A stretch of DNA of 59,622 bases from Halomonas salinarum (GCF_012062845.1 NZ_WWNB01000022.1:1-59622), one strand, 5' to 3'. Counted from the stretch's first letter, positions 48,975-58,211 are shown. Numbers and translations: made by a program. The notes: a model not told the origin generated them from the sequence alone.

Positions 48975-50290
48975 CAAAGTATTCAAAACAATATTCTTAC
49001 CCTGTCGAGATTCATAACAGCATTCAAGCGATGGGGAAAGATGATCTAAGAATTGAAAATCAGTTCAAAACCTACCGATCCATGCTTGAAGACAGCGTTA
49101 TCAGTGGCTCAGTATCATTTATCAAATCTGTGCTGAATCGACCTTTCTACCTGAAGCCTCATATCAGAGCAACCAAGAAAGAGAAGGAAGTAGTAGAGGC
49201 CCTAAACAAATCCCTGAAGAACCTTGAGCCTTACAACTTCAACAGGACGATGAACAATATATTGTCCTTGGTGGAGTACGGTACAAGCCTTCAGGAAGTC
49301 ACCTTTGAGCGAAAGAACGGCTATCAGGTATTCAAGACCCTTTCACCTATCAGTCTTCAGTCAGTCAATAAGTATTTGTACGACCGTGGTGAGCTGAAGA
49401 AGCTTGTTCTAAACACTCCTGATAACGATGGTCTGATTCAGAATTTAGCAACCGCCCCGAAAGAGGTTGATGGTTCAAAGGTGCTTGCTTTTCAGTTCCA
49501 AGCTGACCCGGACAACCCCCTTGGGAAGTCCTTGCTTCGGGGATGTTATTCAACATGGCGTGAGAAGAGTACATATCGAGAGCTTGGCTTGGTGGGCGCC
49601 AGTAAAAGCCTCGCTGGCGTCATGAAGGTTGAAATCCCGCAAGAGTACCTACAAGCGTACTTCTCAGAACCTCAGAGCGATCAAGCCATCCTGGTAGACA
49701 ATCTTATCAAACAGGCAGAATTGATGGGACAGGGCAGGTCTTCCTTCGTATGCCTGCCCAGCGACACGACAGATGGTAATAGCAAACTCTTTAACGTTGA
49801 GCCTATCAAGGGTGTTGACCGTCAGGGCTATGATCTAGAGACCTCTATCAGCCGTTGCAATCGCGAGCTATTCCAATGTTTGCAGGCAAGCGTGCTTTCC
49901 TTGGGGCAAGATAATTCAGGTTCCGGTTCATATGGCCTTAGCTCAACGAAATCTGTCCTTCTAGAGAACTTCCTTCGTGGTGTCCATAGCATCATTGCAG
50001 CGGAATTTATGAAGGCTGTGAAGCTTGCTTTTAGCCTCAATGGCCTTACTGATGAACGCCTCCCTGAAATCCTCTTTGAAGACATTTCAGAGCCTTCCTT
50101 TGAAGAGTTCGTTGAAGGTATGAAGGCACTTGGTATGTCTGGCTTTGTGGAGCCTACTGGTGAACTCAATCGTTGGATTCTTGAAAAGGTTAACGCTCCT
50201 TCTGCTGCTGCTGGTAGTGGCGTCACAGGGGATGTTGTAAGGAGCATTCGAGAACAACAGCAACAGGAGGGCGCTAACAATGACACCTGA
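48971..50290 (+). CDS. Phage portal protein, DUF935 (Mu gp29-like)
   Basis: 439 residues. The order of segments fits DUF935 portals: MLEDSVISGSVSFIKSVLNR, then IRATKKEKEVVEALNKSLKN, NILSLVEYGTSLQEVTFERK, DPDNPLGKSLLRGCYSTWRE and EFVEGMKALGMSGFVEPTGE near the end. Portal dodecamers form the DNA gate of the head. The C-terminus has a Gln-rich end. It is coupled to the small gene upstream and to the adaptor gene downstream (11-base overlap). Confidence 0.85.
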   Translation: MTKYSKQYSYPVEIHNSIQAMGKDDLRIENQFKTYRSMLEDSVISGSVSFIKSVLNRPFYLKPHIRATKKEKEVVEALNKSLKNLEPYNFNRTMNNILSLVEYGTSLQEVTFERKNGYQVFKTLSPISLQSVNKYLYDRGELKKLVLNTPDNDGLIQNLATAPKEVDGSKVLAFQFQADPDNPLGKSLLRGCYSTWREKSTYRELGLVGASKSLAGVMKVEIPQEYLQAYFSEPQSDQAILVDNLIKQAELMGQGRSSFVCLPSDTTDGNSKLFNVEPIKGVDRQGYDLETSISRCNRELFQCLQASVLSLGQDNSGSGSYGLSSTKSVLLENFLRGVHSIIAAEFMKAVKLAFSLNGLTDERLPEILFEDISEPSFEEFVEGMKALGMSGFVEPTGELNRWILEKVNAPSAAAGSGVTGDVVRSIREQQQQEGANNDT

Positions 50291-50618
50291 AGAACAAGTA
50301 AGGCTTAACATCGGTGATACGGATACTGATGAGCAATACCTTGAAGACTCTGTTATTACCTTCCTTCTTACAGAAAATGGCAACAACGTTCTAGATGCTT
50401 CTATTGCAGCCCTTGAGGTGATCATTAATCAGGTTGCTTTACAGCCTTCACGCTGGGAAATCGGTGATGCCAGTGAGACGAGGGCAAGTGTTGAGCAGCT
50501 AGAGAATCGTCTTCAAGAGCTTATCAATAGAAGAAACGCTCAAAAATATACGGCTATTCCAATCATCCTGAACACTGACCGTAAGGATTGGAACGACCTT
50601 GACAAGATTTTCAACTAA
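50280..50618 (+). CDS. Head-tail adaptor-like protein
   Basis: 112 residues, helical. EEQVRLNIGDTDTDEQYLED, then SVITFLLTENGNNVLDASIA and ALEVIINQ resemble the N-terminal helical bundle of head-completion/adaptor proteins that bind beneath the portal. ATG 50280 lies inside the portal 3' end with CAGGAGG upstream. Position next to the portal gene supports the role. Confidence 0.6.
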   Translation: MTPEEQVRLNIGDTDTDEQYLEDSVITFLLTENGNNVLDASIAALEVIINQVALQPSRWEIGDASETRASVEQLENRLQELINRRNAQKYTAIPIILNTDRKDWNDLDKIFN

Positions 50619-50633
50619 TAAATAGGGGGTCTG

Positions 50634-50999
50634 ATGGGCATTTTTGAGAAGCTTAGGCAAGCTCGTAAGCCTAAAGAAAAAGAAGCACCGAAAGAGGAAG
50701 AGAATAAGGAAGTTATTTCAGAGAAAGAGCTTAACGAGAAACTGAAAAGCTTTCTGTATGACGACGACCTTGTTGCTGAATATATTCACATCTTCCGAAA
50801 GCTCTATGAGGTTCCAGAGTTCAAAGACGTAATGGAAATCATCGAGGCTAAGGAACATGAATTAAATGCGGTCAATGATTCCCAAGAGTATTTCAAGCAG
50901 GAATCAGAGATCGAAGTAAAGCCTTCAGAAAATGAAGCTGAAGAAAATGATGGTGAAGACTATCTGATGACAATTCTAAATGAACGATATGGAGAGTAA
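50634..50999 (+). CDS. Small acidic protein, possible scaffold
   Basis: 121 residues, rich in Glu and Lys with a mixed-charge N-terminus (MGIFEKLRQARKPKEKEAPK) and an acidic C-terminus (EAEENDGEDYLMTILNERYG). Long helices with few aromatics and no cysteines fit small scaffolding proteins, which often precede decoration and capsid genes. It may act in capsid assembly; no homologue recognised. No head protease is seen. Confidence 0.5.
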   Translation: MGIFEKLRQARKPKEKEAPKEEENKEVISEKELNEKLKSFLYDDDLVAEYIHIFRKLYEVPEFKDVMEIIEAKEHELNAVNDSQEYFKQESEIEVKPSENEAEENDGEDYLMTILNERYGE

Positions 51000-51004
51000 T
51001 TCCA

Positions 51005-51334
51005 ATGACTAAAATTAACACTATTGGCCCGAAGGGCGATACCTTCCTGGTACATGCCAACGACTACGATATTCAGTTTGATGCAGTGAACGTTACTGTT
51101 GCTGGTTCTGCTGGCGATATTCTGGAAAGTGCCTCTGCTCAAGTATCCAGTACCTCAACAGAGGTAATCGGCATCCTGGCTGAAGAGACCGATGGGACCG
51201 CTGGCCCAGTTCGTGTGATGACCCGTGGCAATCCTTCAAGCGTCGATCATCAAAAACTCAATTACAACGATGCTGTACAGGCTGACGTTCAAGGTTGGCT
51301 TGAAGGCGTGGGCATCGTGGTAGTGAACAAGTAA
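51005..51334 (+). CDS. Head decoration protein (lambda gpD-like)
   Basis: 109 residues, beta-rich with small residues. VTVAGSAGDILESASAQVSS, then EVIGILAEETDGTAGPVRVM and TRGNPSSVDHQKL fit the gpD/HDPD fold, a trimer that clamps the expanded capsid. Direct placement before a gpE-like capsid gene is the same as in lambda. ATG 51005 has GGAG upstream. Confidence 0.8.
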   Translation: MTKINTIGPKGDTFLVHANDYDIQFDAVNVTVAGSAGDILESASAQVSSTSTEVIGILAEETDGTAGPVRVMTRGNPSSVDHQKLNYNDAVQADVQGWLEGVGIVVVNK

Positions 51335-51364
51335 CAATTCATAACAATATAAGGATAAAATATC

Positions 51365-52375
51365 ATGCTGGTAGATAACGACAAGATTATGGATCGCACA
51401 GACGCGATCAACAAGATTCCCGCCAAACCTTCCCTGATCGGCTCTATGGGCTTCTTCCAAACCCGTACCGTGAATAGCGACTATATTACCTTCGACGTTC
51501 GTGAAGGGGCGCTGAAGGTTCTGAACGACAAGAAGCGTAGTACCGCTGACAAGAACACCTCTGATGATAAATCTTTTGATCAGCACGTTCTGAAGATTCC
51601 CCATTATCCGATGGAAGATACCATCACCCGTGATCAGCTTGGCGGTATCCGTGCATTTGATTCTGAGTCTGAAAAGACCGTTGCCGCTGCCGTTGCGGAA
51701 GTGCTGGGTGATCATTCAGAGATGGTTGATTATCACCATGAGTACCAACAAGCCAAGATGTTGTTCAATGCTCAGCTTGTTACCTCCAATTTCGGCACCT
51801 ATGACCTTACCTCAGAGCTTGGCGTTTCTCAGGGCACCAAGACCCTTGCCCATGCTGCCGATGGGGATACCCTGGCACTGTTCCGTCAGATGCAGCGAGA
51901 AGCCAAGAGCGGCCTTGTGAGCGGTTCTGCTCGTGGTTTCGTTCTGTTCGCAGGTGATGACCTGTATGAATGGCTGCTTGGAAATCCTGACTTTGAACGT
52001 GCTATGCAGATGAACGCTTGGGGCGGTACTAATCCGCTGCTGGGTGAAATCGGTGAGGTTGCGGCAGGCTATCAAGCCTTCAATTTCGGAAGCACCACCA
52101 TCGTTAACTATTCCGATAGCTTTACCCTGCCGGACGGTTCTAGCGATTCTATCCTCGCTGCTGGTGAAGGTCTGTTTGTTCCGCGCTCTCGCCTTGGTCG
52201 TATGTTCTTCGGTCCTGAGAACACCCTTACCGGCCTGTCTCAAGGTGGTCAGCGTGCTTTCTCTCGTCAGGTTCGTGATGACCGTGATCGTTTTATCTCT
52301 GTTGAGACTGAAACCAACAGCCTGCCGATCCTCGAAAGCGTGGCAAGCTCGATCAAAGTTGATTTCACCCCGTAA
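51365..52375 (+). CDS. Major capsid protein E (lambda gpE-like)
   Basis: 336 residues, the size of lambda gpE (341). The N-terminus PAKPSLIGSMGFFQTRTVNS with the ITFDVREGALKVL strand, the HYPMEDTITRDQLGGIRAF E-loop-like region, and LFAGDDLYEWLLGNPDFERA, then GGTNPLLGEIGEVAAGYQAF fit Pfam family Phage_cap_E (HK97 fold). ATG 51365 lies 30 bases after the decoration gene. A terminator follows, unlike in typical phage late operons, so capsid could be made in excess of terminase. Confidence 0.9.
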   Translation: MLVDNDKIMDRTDAINKIPAKPSLIGSMGFFQTRTVNSDYITFDVREGALKVLNDKKRSTADKNTSDDKSFDQHVLKIPHYPMEDTITRDQLGGIRAFDSESEKTVAAAVAEVLGDHSEMVDYHHEYQQAKMLFNAQLVTSNFGTYDLTSELGVSQGTKTLAHAADGDTLALFRQMQREAKSGLVSGSARGFVLFAGDDLYEWLLGNPDFERAMQMNAWGGTNPLLGEIGEVAAGYQAFNFGSTTIVNYSDSFTLPDGSSDSILAAGEGLFVPRSRLGRMFFGPENTLTGLSQGGQRAFSRQVRDDRDRFISVETETNSLPILESVASSIKVDFTP

Positions 52376-52413
52376 ATATAAGGCTTACTAAATACTATTA
52401 AGCACCTATAGAG

Positions 52414-52445
52414 GGCTGGCTGGCAATCGCTGGTCAGCCTTTTTT
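52414..52445 (+). terminator. Terminator between capsid and terminase genes
   Basis: GGCTGGCT (52414-52421) pairs with GGTCAGCC (52432-52439), two wobble pairs, loop of ten, followed by TTTTTT at 52440-52445. Confidence 0.7.
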
Positions 52446-52474
52446 ATTGCCAAAAATAAAGCAGGAGATAATAA

Positions 52475-54007
52475 ATGGCAGCTACAAAGCAGAATAGGGG
52501 GAATGCCAAGGAAAGAGATTTCACCTTCCATCACGATCAAGAAACCCTTTTTGAAGAGGTTGAGATATTCGCTCCACTGAGTAAGAAGCAAGAGCTTTAT
52601 CTTCAGGATGAAACCAACGACATAATCCTATGGGGTGGTGCTGCATCCTCTGGAAAGTCGCACCTATCACTTTTAAAACTAATGATCGACTGTATAGAAG
52701 ACAAGAATTACAACAGTCTTCTTCTTCGTGAATCCCTTGTTCAGATCAAAGCCCCTGGCTCAATCTGGGAAGAGGGGTGCCGCATGTTTGATAATGTCGG
52801 GGCATCCTCCAATCAGGTTAACAATCAATGGCGCTTCCCTAACGGTTCATTCGTTAAATGTCATTACCTCAAGGCTAATCAGAATGACTTTCAAGGTTCA
52901 CAGATTCATTCGGCCTTGATTGATGAAGCAGCACAGATTAAGAACATTGATGATATTTGGTATATCACTTCAAGGCTTCGTGGTAAGGGATCTAAAAGGA
53001 AACAACTTAGAATGACCTGTAACCCTGACAGGAATTCTCCGCTTTGTAAGTGGCTTGTTGATGGTGGTTATCTCTTAGAGGATGGTCTCCCGAATCCTGA
53101 GATGGATGGTGTGACTACCTACCTCCTACAGATTCAAGGCGAATTTCAGTTCTTTAAATCCCGTAAAGAGATTGAAGAGGTATACGGTAAGAACGCTGCT
53201 AAGGGTGCTTATTCCTTCGTATATTATGCTGCAAACGTCTATGACAATCCGGCAGTGGTGAAAGATCAGCCTGAATACATCTTCAAGCTTGAGAACATGA
53301 AACGCCTTGAAAGGGAACGTTTGTTGCTTGGCAACTGGTTTGCTTCAAATAGCGGGGCAGGGCATTTCAATCGTGAAGATATTAAAGAGATCGAGCCTTC
53401 AGAAGTCCCTTTAGGTTTGCCCACTGTTAGAAGCTGGGATTTAGCAGCGTCAAAGCCTGATCCTGAGAAGGGTGGTAGGTACGCTGATCCTGATTGGACA
53501 AGGGGAACACTTTGCTCATACGACAGGGAGACAGGCAGCTTTTATATACTTGGCATGAAGTCAATACGGGAACGTTCTGCACTGGTAGATAACCTGATGA
53601 TGAAGACAGCCCGTGAGGATGGTCAGGAAGTATATACAACCATTCCTCAAGATTCCGGTGCTGCGGGGAAATCGGTTGCTGAACAGAAACGTACCAAGCT
53701 TCTTTCACAAGGCAATAAGCCGATCATCACCAAGGCACGAAAGAGCAAGCTTGCAAGGGCTGAGAACTTTCTTATTGCTTGCCAGTCTGGAAACGTCTTC
53801 ATCGTCAAAGGGGCTTTCTCAGATTCCAATTATGCAGAGCTTGAGAACTTCGATGGTGATAAGAATAACGGCCACCATGATGATGTTATGGATACTTTGG
53901 CCGATGCTTGGGAAACACTCGTAAACGGTCGCCTCATTCCTACCATCAAGCTATCCAAGAGCAATCCTCGCCTTAACAATCTCTTTGGTAAAACCCTTCT
54001 TTCATAA
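52475..54007 (+). CDS. terL: Terminase large subunit
   Basis: 510 residues. ATPase: Walker A GGAASSGKSH at 54-63, Walker B ALIDEAAQI with Asp150 and Glu151, motif III MTCNPDR at 180-186. Nuclease: SWDLAASKP with Asp322, PQDSGAAGKS with Asp393 and NGHHDDVMDTLADA with Asp469, Asp470 and Asp473. It cuts and pumps DNA into the capsid. Unlike most tailed phages it lies after the capsid gene. ATG 52475 has GCAGGAG upstream. Confidence 0.93.
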   Translation: MAATKQNRGNAKERDFTFHHDQETLFEEVEIFAPLSKKQELYLQDETNDIILWGGAASSGKSHLSLLKLMIDCIEDKNYNSLLLRESLVQIKAPGSIWEEGCRMFDNVGASSNQVNNQWRFPNGSFVKCHYLKANQNDFQGSQIHSALIDEAAQIKNIDDIWYITSRLRGKGSKRKQLRMTCNPDRNSPLCKWLVDGGYLLEDGLPNPEMDGVTTYLLQIQGEFQFFKSRKEIEEVYGKNAAKGAYSFVYYAANVYDNPAVVKDQPEYIFKLENMKRLERERLLLGNWFASNSGAGHFNREDIKEIEPSEVPLGLPTVRSWDLAASKPDPEKGGRYADPDWTRGTLCSYDRETGSFYILGMKSIRERSALVDNLMMKTAREDGQEVYTTIPQDSGAAGKSVAEQKRTKLLSQGNKPIITKARKSKLARAENFLIACQSGNVFIVKGAFSDSNYAELENFDGDKNNGHHDDVMDTLADAWETLVNGRLIPTIKLSKSNPRLNNLFGKTLLS

Positions 54008-54019
54008 GGAATAAATACA

Positions 54020-54412
54020 ATGCCAAATAAGTCATTCTATAGAACCATGGTGGCTTTCTATGCTTCCTATGGTGGTTATGTAAACGGTCGTTATGAAGAA
54101 ATCGTTACTGATCCTCTCTTTAAAAAGGTAAATATCCAGCCTTTCAAAGATGGTGAGATGCTGACCTTCAGTGAATCCACCACCTATTACACCAAGGGTT
54201 ATAAGAAGATTTACTTTAGACCTCCTTTGGACTTCCCTGAGACTCCTCCCGAGGATGCTGAAATTATCATCTTCTACGATGGTGACTTTTATCAGATTCA
54301 AGGAGACATGGATTTTACAAGTCCGGGGCGTGGCCCAAAGCATATGAAGATGTTGGCTGTGAAGTATGCGGCTGGTACAGAGCCGGATATTACAGAGCCC
54401 ACTTTTCCATAA
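54020..54412 (+). CDS. Unknown virion-like protein, possible head closure
   Basis: 130 residues, beta-rich with many Tyr and Phe. NVQPFKDGEM-like sequence (KVNIQPFKDGEMLTF), YTKGYKKIYFRPPLDFPETP, then AEIIIFYDGDFYQIQGDMDF resemble the small barrel of stopper or tail-terminator proteins, but not closely enough to name. It starts 13 bases after terL and precedes the tape measure gene, which fits the head-tail joint. Confidence 0.5.
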   Translation: MPNKSFYRTMVAFYASYGGYVNGRYEEIVTDPLFKKVNIQPFKDGEMLTFSESTTYYTKGYKKIYFRPPLDFPETPPEDAEIIIFYDGDFYQIQGDMDFTSPGRGPKHMKMLAVKYAAGTEPDITEPTFP

Positions 54413-54430
54413 TAATAAGAGGTAATTAAT

Positions 54431-56308
54431 GTGAGTATTAAAATAGGTTCTCTCTATAGCGAGCTTGGGTTTCGCGTAGATTTCAAAAAGCTCCGTCAAT
54501 ATGAAAAGAAACTACAGCAAGTTAACCGCAATCTTAATGAGTCTGGTAGGAGGTTTCAAAAGCAGCTTCAGAGCAACAATAAGAGTACCCTTCAAGGCTT
54601 CAGTGCCATCGAGAAAAGAGTAAACAAGCACCGTGGTCAGCTTTGGCAGATGCGTAATGATTATCGGCGCATTAACCAAGAATTCCATCGTGGCAATATC
54701 TCTCATGAGCGCCGTTCTCGAATGCTTAGGGAGATTACCCACCAGTATTCAGAGCAGAAAAGGCATATCCGTGGGATCAATAAGGAGCATTCGCGTAGCA
54801 CTCTAGGTAGAGTTCAATCTACAGCAAGGGCTCTTAATCAGCCTGTTAAAGGCTCTGGTGGCGTTTCTGCTGGTGGTCATTACAAGGCAGGTGCTACCGC
54901 TGGTATTGCCTCAAGGCTTGTTCATCCCGCTGCCATGGGTGCTGCTGCCCTTGCTGGCGGTTCCTTCATGTCGAACCAACAGTATCAGCGTTTTGAAAGC
55001 GTGAGATCAGGCTTCACAGCTTTGGAGGGATCGACTCAGGCAGCTAATGAAAGGCTTAGAGAACTCGCCAGCATGGCTAACTACTTCGGGCAAAGGTTCA
55101 TGCCACTGGCAGAAGGTTACAAGTCCCTTGCCAATAACCTGAAGGGTAGTGCTATCGAAGATGAGGCTATGAAGATTTACACGGGTCTTCAGGCTTACGG
55201 TACTGCTATGGGTCTGAATCAACATGACTTGGCAGGTATCCAACTTGCTATCGGACAAATCGCTGCTGCTGGTAGGGTACAAGGCGATGAATTGAACCAG
55301 TTGGCAGAGCGGGGTATCTCAAGAAACCTTCTGGCTGATGCTATGGGGATTTCCCTTGAAGAGTTCATGAAGCGTCAGGGCTCTCAAGAGGGTATCCAAG
55401 CAGAGAACATCCTTCCTGCACTTGGTACGCTATTTATGAATAGAGCCAATGTCGGTGGTGCCCTGGAACAGCGTAGACAGTCTACCCAGGCAGAGCAGAA
55501 TAGGGCAGTGAACAATGCCACCTTTGCTAACATTGTTGCTAACCAATCTGGTATCAATGCTTACTTCAAAGACTTCTATCAAGGTCTTCAAGAAATGCTT
55601 AAGGCAGCATCACCAATCTTTGAGGAGATAGGCGAAGCCTTCAAAGGAATTTCAAAGCCTACAAGGGAGTCTCTAAGCGCGTTTGGTAATGTCCTTGGTA
55701 GCATCGGTAACGTCTTTGATTCTATGGATGGTGTGAAAGTCTCTACTGGTGTCGTTACTCTGGCGTATGTTCTGAATAACCTTGCAGAGTTTATCAATGA
55801 CGTAGCCGATACGATTGATCTAATCAGAAGTGATAGCTCTTGGAGAGATAAGCTTTCAGGAATTAGCACCATGCTAGTGAACCAGTTTGAACGGATTGCA
55901 GAAACCTTTATCAATGCTGTTATCAGTAAGGTGAACATCCTCCTTCCCAAAGCCATGGAACTATCCTCTGTTAACTTCCAAAGTAATCGTATCCATACGC
56001 CTACAGTAGATATTAGTGGTGTACAGGCGTTGCTAGGTGGCGTTAATGAATCCATCAATAGAGTGAACAGGGAAGCTATTGCACCGCTCCTGAACTCTCA
56101 AGGTGGTATTAGTGATCCTACAGCATTGCCTTTCGGGCCAGTCACCAATAGGAACGGACAGCCTTACACGACTGTTAATCAGAATAATACAATGACCTTT
56201 AATATTGATGGTTCAAAGCAGCCTGATGAAATCCTTGGAGCGATTGAAGATCATATTAATGGCATGTTGCGTAGTGCAAGTATGAACGACAGTGCTGGGG
56301 AGAAGTGA
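54431..56308 (+). CDS. Tape measure protein
   Basis: 625 residues from GTG 54431 (AGAGG eight bases upstream). A long charged helical N-terminus (RVDFKKLRQYEKKLQQVNRN onward) leads to the tape-measure N-terminal domain: YQRFESVRSGFTALEGSTQA, RELASMANYFGQRFMPLAEG, LAIGQIAAAGRVQGDELNQL and ERGISRNLLADAMGISLEEF. Low-complexity linker and Gln/Asn-rich C-terminus follow. At about 0.15 nm per residue it would set a tail near 94 nm. It stands without any tail tube, sheath or chaperone gene. Confidence 0.85.
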   Translation: MSIKIGSLYSELGFRVDFKKLRQYEKKLQQVNRNLNESGRRFQKQLQSNNKSTLQGFSAIEKRVNKHRGQLWQMRNDYRRINQEFHRGNISHERRSRMLREITHQYSEQKRHIRGINKEHSRSTLGRVQSTARALNQPVKGSGGVSAGGHYKAGATAGIASRLVHPAAMGAAALAGGSFMSNQQYQRFESVRSGFTALEGSTQAANERLRELASMANYFGQRFMPLAEGYKSLANNLKGSAIEDEAMKIYTGLQAYGTAMGLNQHDLAGIQLAIGQIAAAGRVQGDELNQLAERGISRNLLADAMGISLEEFMKRQGSQEGIQAENILPALGTLFMNRANVGGALEQRRQSTQAEQNRAVNNATFANIVANQSGINAYFKDFYQGLQEMLKAASPIFEEIGEAFKGISKPTRESLSAFGNVLGSIGNVFDSMDGVKVSTGVVTLAYVLNNLAEFINDVADTIDLIRSDSSWRDKLSGISTMLVNQFERIAETFINAVISKVNILLPKAMELSSVNFQSNRIHTPTVDISGVQALLGGVNESINRVNREAIAPLLNSQGGISDPTALPFGPVTNRNGQPYTTVNQNNTMTFNIDGSKQPDEILGAIEDHINGMLRSASMNDSAGEK

Positions 56309-56309
56309 A

Positions 56310-56525
56310 ATGATTCAAAAGATTACCCTTGCATTGTTACTCATTCTTAGCGTTTCTTTTGTAAGCCATGTATATCTTGAAGAACCCAAGGAAGAACCTG
56401 TTCTAGTGACTCATTGGAAACAAAGCGATCAATTGGTGATTGAACAAGATATTGAATACCTTAAGAAGCGTGTTACAGCCTTGGAAGTCCATTCTAATAT
56501 CAGCACTGACTACCTTGATGAATAA
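56310..56525 (+). CDS. Small single-helix membrane or secreted protein
   Basis: 71 residues. MIQKITLALLLILSVSFVSH is an N-terminal signal anchor or uncleaved helix, followed by a Glu-rich linker and a coiled helix (QDIEYLKKRVTALEVH). ATG 56310 has GGGGAGAAG upstream and sits one base after the tape measure stop. The layout is like a spanin inner subunit, but there is no partner and no lysis gene nearby. Confidence 0.6.
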   Translation: MIQKITLALLLILSVSFVSHVYLEEPKEEPVLVTHWKQSDQLVIEQDIEYLKKRVTALEVHSNISTDYLDE

Positions 56526-57066
56526 CTACCTGTTGGTTGATTATTGACCACCTTTGTAGTTGGTAGTTTATTGGTGAGTGCTGCATAGTCTCGTTGTATA
56601 GTAAATAAGGATAGTTTTACATAGTGCCATGGAAGGTGACTATATAATGCTGTTGGGTTTGCCCCTCAAAAAGTCCTGCTAATTCCCTTCATAAATCCTT
56701 CAATCTCTATAGTCTCAAGTAATCCAGCTTCGATTATCTATCAATAATTACAATGAATATTTCATGCCTATATCTTGGTGAATCACTGCCAGTAACCTAT
56801 CAAATCTTCATACTGCTGTTTGAAATTCATGATTATTAGTTCTTATCTTGAGTTTTTTAGCGTCACTTTCAACGGTAGTTGAGAGCTTTCCTTCATAGGT
56901 TTTTAGAGTTGTCAATATATATAGATTATGGAAATTAGTTTTGATAGGGGGCATCGTGCGGGGTAGTCCCTCCTAATGTCTTGAATAGATCGTTTAATCA
57001 CTGCAAAGCATCATTAGGGTTTTCTGCTATGCTGTAGTTTTCATGTATAAATACGGAGGTTTAGCA
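56526..57066. other. AT-rich spacer before the cargo genes
   Basis: 540 bases without a convincing gene on either strand. AACTAC (56525) and GTAGTT (about 56557) can form a stem after the preceding gene. TATAAT at 56643-56648 has a poor -35 (TTTACA, spacing 21). TGC-TATGCT at 57025-57033 is an extended -10 about 35 bases before GTG 57067 and the most likely promoter of the cargo pair. No repeats or tRNA seen. Confidence 0.45.
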
Positions 57067-57648
57067 GTGACTTATCAAGAATTAAAAATTAGTCAGATGG
57101 TTGGCCATTATACTAGAGATGAAAAGTATAATCAGGTAAGGGGGGTTTATTTAAAGGTTGTTGAGGCCTTGGAGATGAAGGCCAATCTCAATAATTTCTT
57201 TTTGATAGTTTCAGGTGATGACAAAGAGATAGGTTTGCCTGAGGCTTTTTTAAAGTTTGCTGACTGTTTGGCCGAAGATTGCTCAGAAGAGTCTTTTCAA
57301 AAGGCTATAGCTTATTATTGGGTGTCAATGGATTTTAATTACCTATTGGTGCGTGATTATCCAGATAATGTATATGACGCTTTGGTTTCTCTAAAAAAGA
57401 GGCGTGAGGTTTTATTTGACGGTTATGCTGATGCTAGTGCGGAAACGGCATGGTTGGCATATGTTGAGGCTAAAACAGATGAGCTAATGCCTATTCTGAT
57501 GAAAGGTAGAGGGGGCTCCAATTATAACAACGGGTTCATTATGAGAAATAAGAAGCCCGATCCTCTTCCTTGCTTTGATGATTTTGCTCGGCAAGCACTA
57601 TTCCAAATCCTGCGTTACCGTAGTTTGAGCGATGCCTTAAAAAAATAA
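57067..57648 (+). CDS. Cargo protein A of unknown function
   Basis: 193 residues, cytoplasmic, acidic and aromatic-rich; MTYQELKISQMVGHYTRDEK opens it and PLPCFDDFARQALFQILRYR lies near the end. No membrane segment or enzyme motif seen. GTG 57067 follows GGAGG by seven bases; a frame start at 57043 would lack a site. It is AT-richer than the head genes and has its own promoter-like element. The second cargo gene follows 11 bases later. Confidence 0.75.
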   Translation: MTYQELKISQMVGHYTRDEKYNQVRGVYLKVVEALEMKANLNNFFLIVSGDDKEIGLPEAFLKFADCLAEDCSEESFQKAIAYYWVSMDFNYLLVRDYPDNVYDALVSLKKRREVLFDGYADASAETAWLAYVEAKTDELMPILMKGRGGSNYNNGFIMRNKKPDPLPCFDDFARQALFQILRYRSLSDALKK

Positions 57649-57659
57649 TAGGGGGGTAT

Positions 57660-58106
57660 ATGCGTAGAGGATTACTATTCGGAGGGCTCTTAGTAGTGTC
57701 CTCTACAGTTATTGCAATGGATTATAGCCATCCAGAAGCACCGAGCAACATGACTGAATGCGTTGAGTATGCAAATAACGTCGTAAGTCTTGTTGAGAAG
57801 ATGCAAGAGAGTGAAATTCCTAGGGATATATCTCGTGAAAGATATGAGGAGAATCTATCAGAGAAGATTGTTCAGATTGCTCATGAGAATGGCACTGAAG
57901 ATAAGTTAAATGATGAGACCCTTGAAAGGGTGGTTGAGTATTTAATGTTGACTCATTGGGATGCCTACAACTGGTATAAAAGCACTCAGTATGGTGTTCA
58001 GCCAGAGGTGATCTATCAAACAGCTTGGGCAGATTGTGATATTGGTGTTGCCGATCAAGAACAGAAAGAGCTTATGGAGCAGCTAGAGGGCATGAGGTCT
58101 GAGTAA
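57660..58106 (+). CDS. Cargo protein B, secreted or periplasmic
   Basis: 148 residues. A signal peptide (MRRGLLFGGLLVVSSTVIA, cleavage after VIA) precedes a helical, acidic mature domain with two cysteines (TECVEYANNV and TAWADCDIGVADQ), likely disulfide-bonded. It ends EQLEGMRSE. AGGGGGG lies just before ATG 57660. Together with cargo A it looks like a moron operon, and a periplasmic product from a phage element recalls superinfection-exclusion or adhesion factors; this is inference. Nothing more can be named. Confidence 0.75.
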   Translation: MRRGLLFGGLLVVSSTVIAMDYSHPEAPSNMTECVEYANNVVSLVEKMQESEIPRDISRERYEENLSEKIVQIAHENGTEDKLNDETLERVVEYLMLTHWDAYNWYKSTQYGVQPEVIYQTAWADCDIGVADQEQKELMEQLEGMRSE

Positions 58107-58115
58107 CTGGATAGC

Positions 58116-58140
58116 AGGTGGTACAAAAGGTGGTACAAAA
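58116..58140. repeat. Tandem arm-type repeats near attR
   Basis: AGGTGGTACAAA occurs twice in tandem (58116-58127, 58128-58139, period 12). One copy of the core AGGTGGTACAA occurs near attL at 44044. They are probable integrase or excisionase arm sites flanking attP. Confidence 0.65.
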
Positions 58141-58211
58141 TAGAGATTTCTAATGGAGGAATAGCAAGGATTGATGCTGTGCAAGGAATGCCAAGCCAAC
58201 ACCAATCCTTT

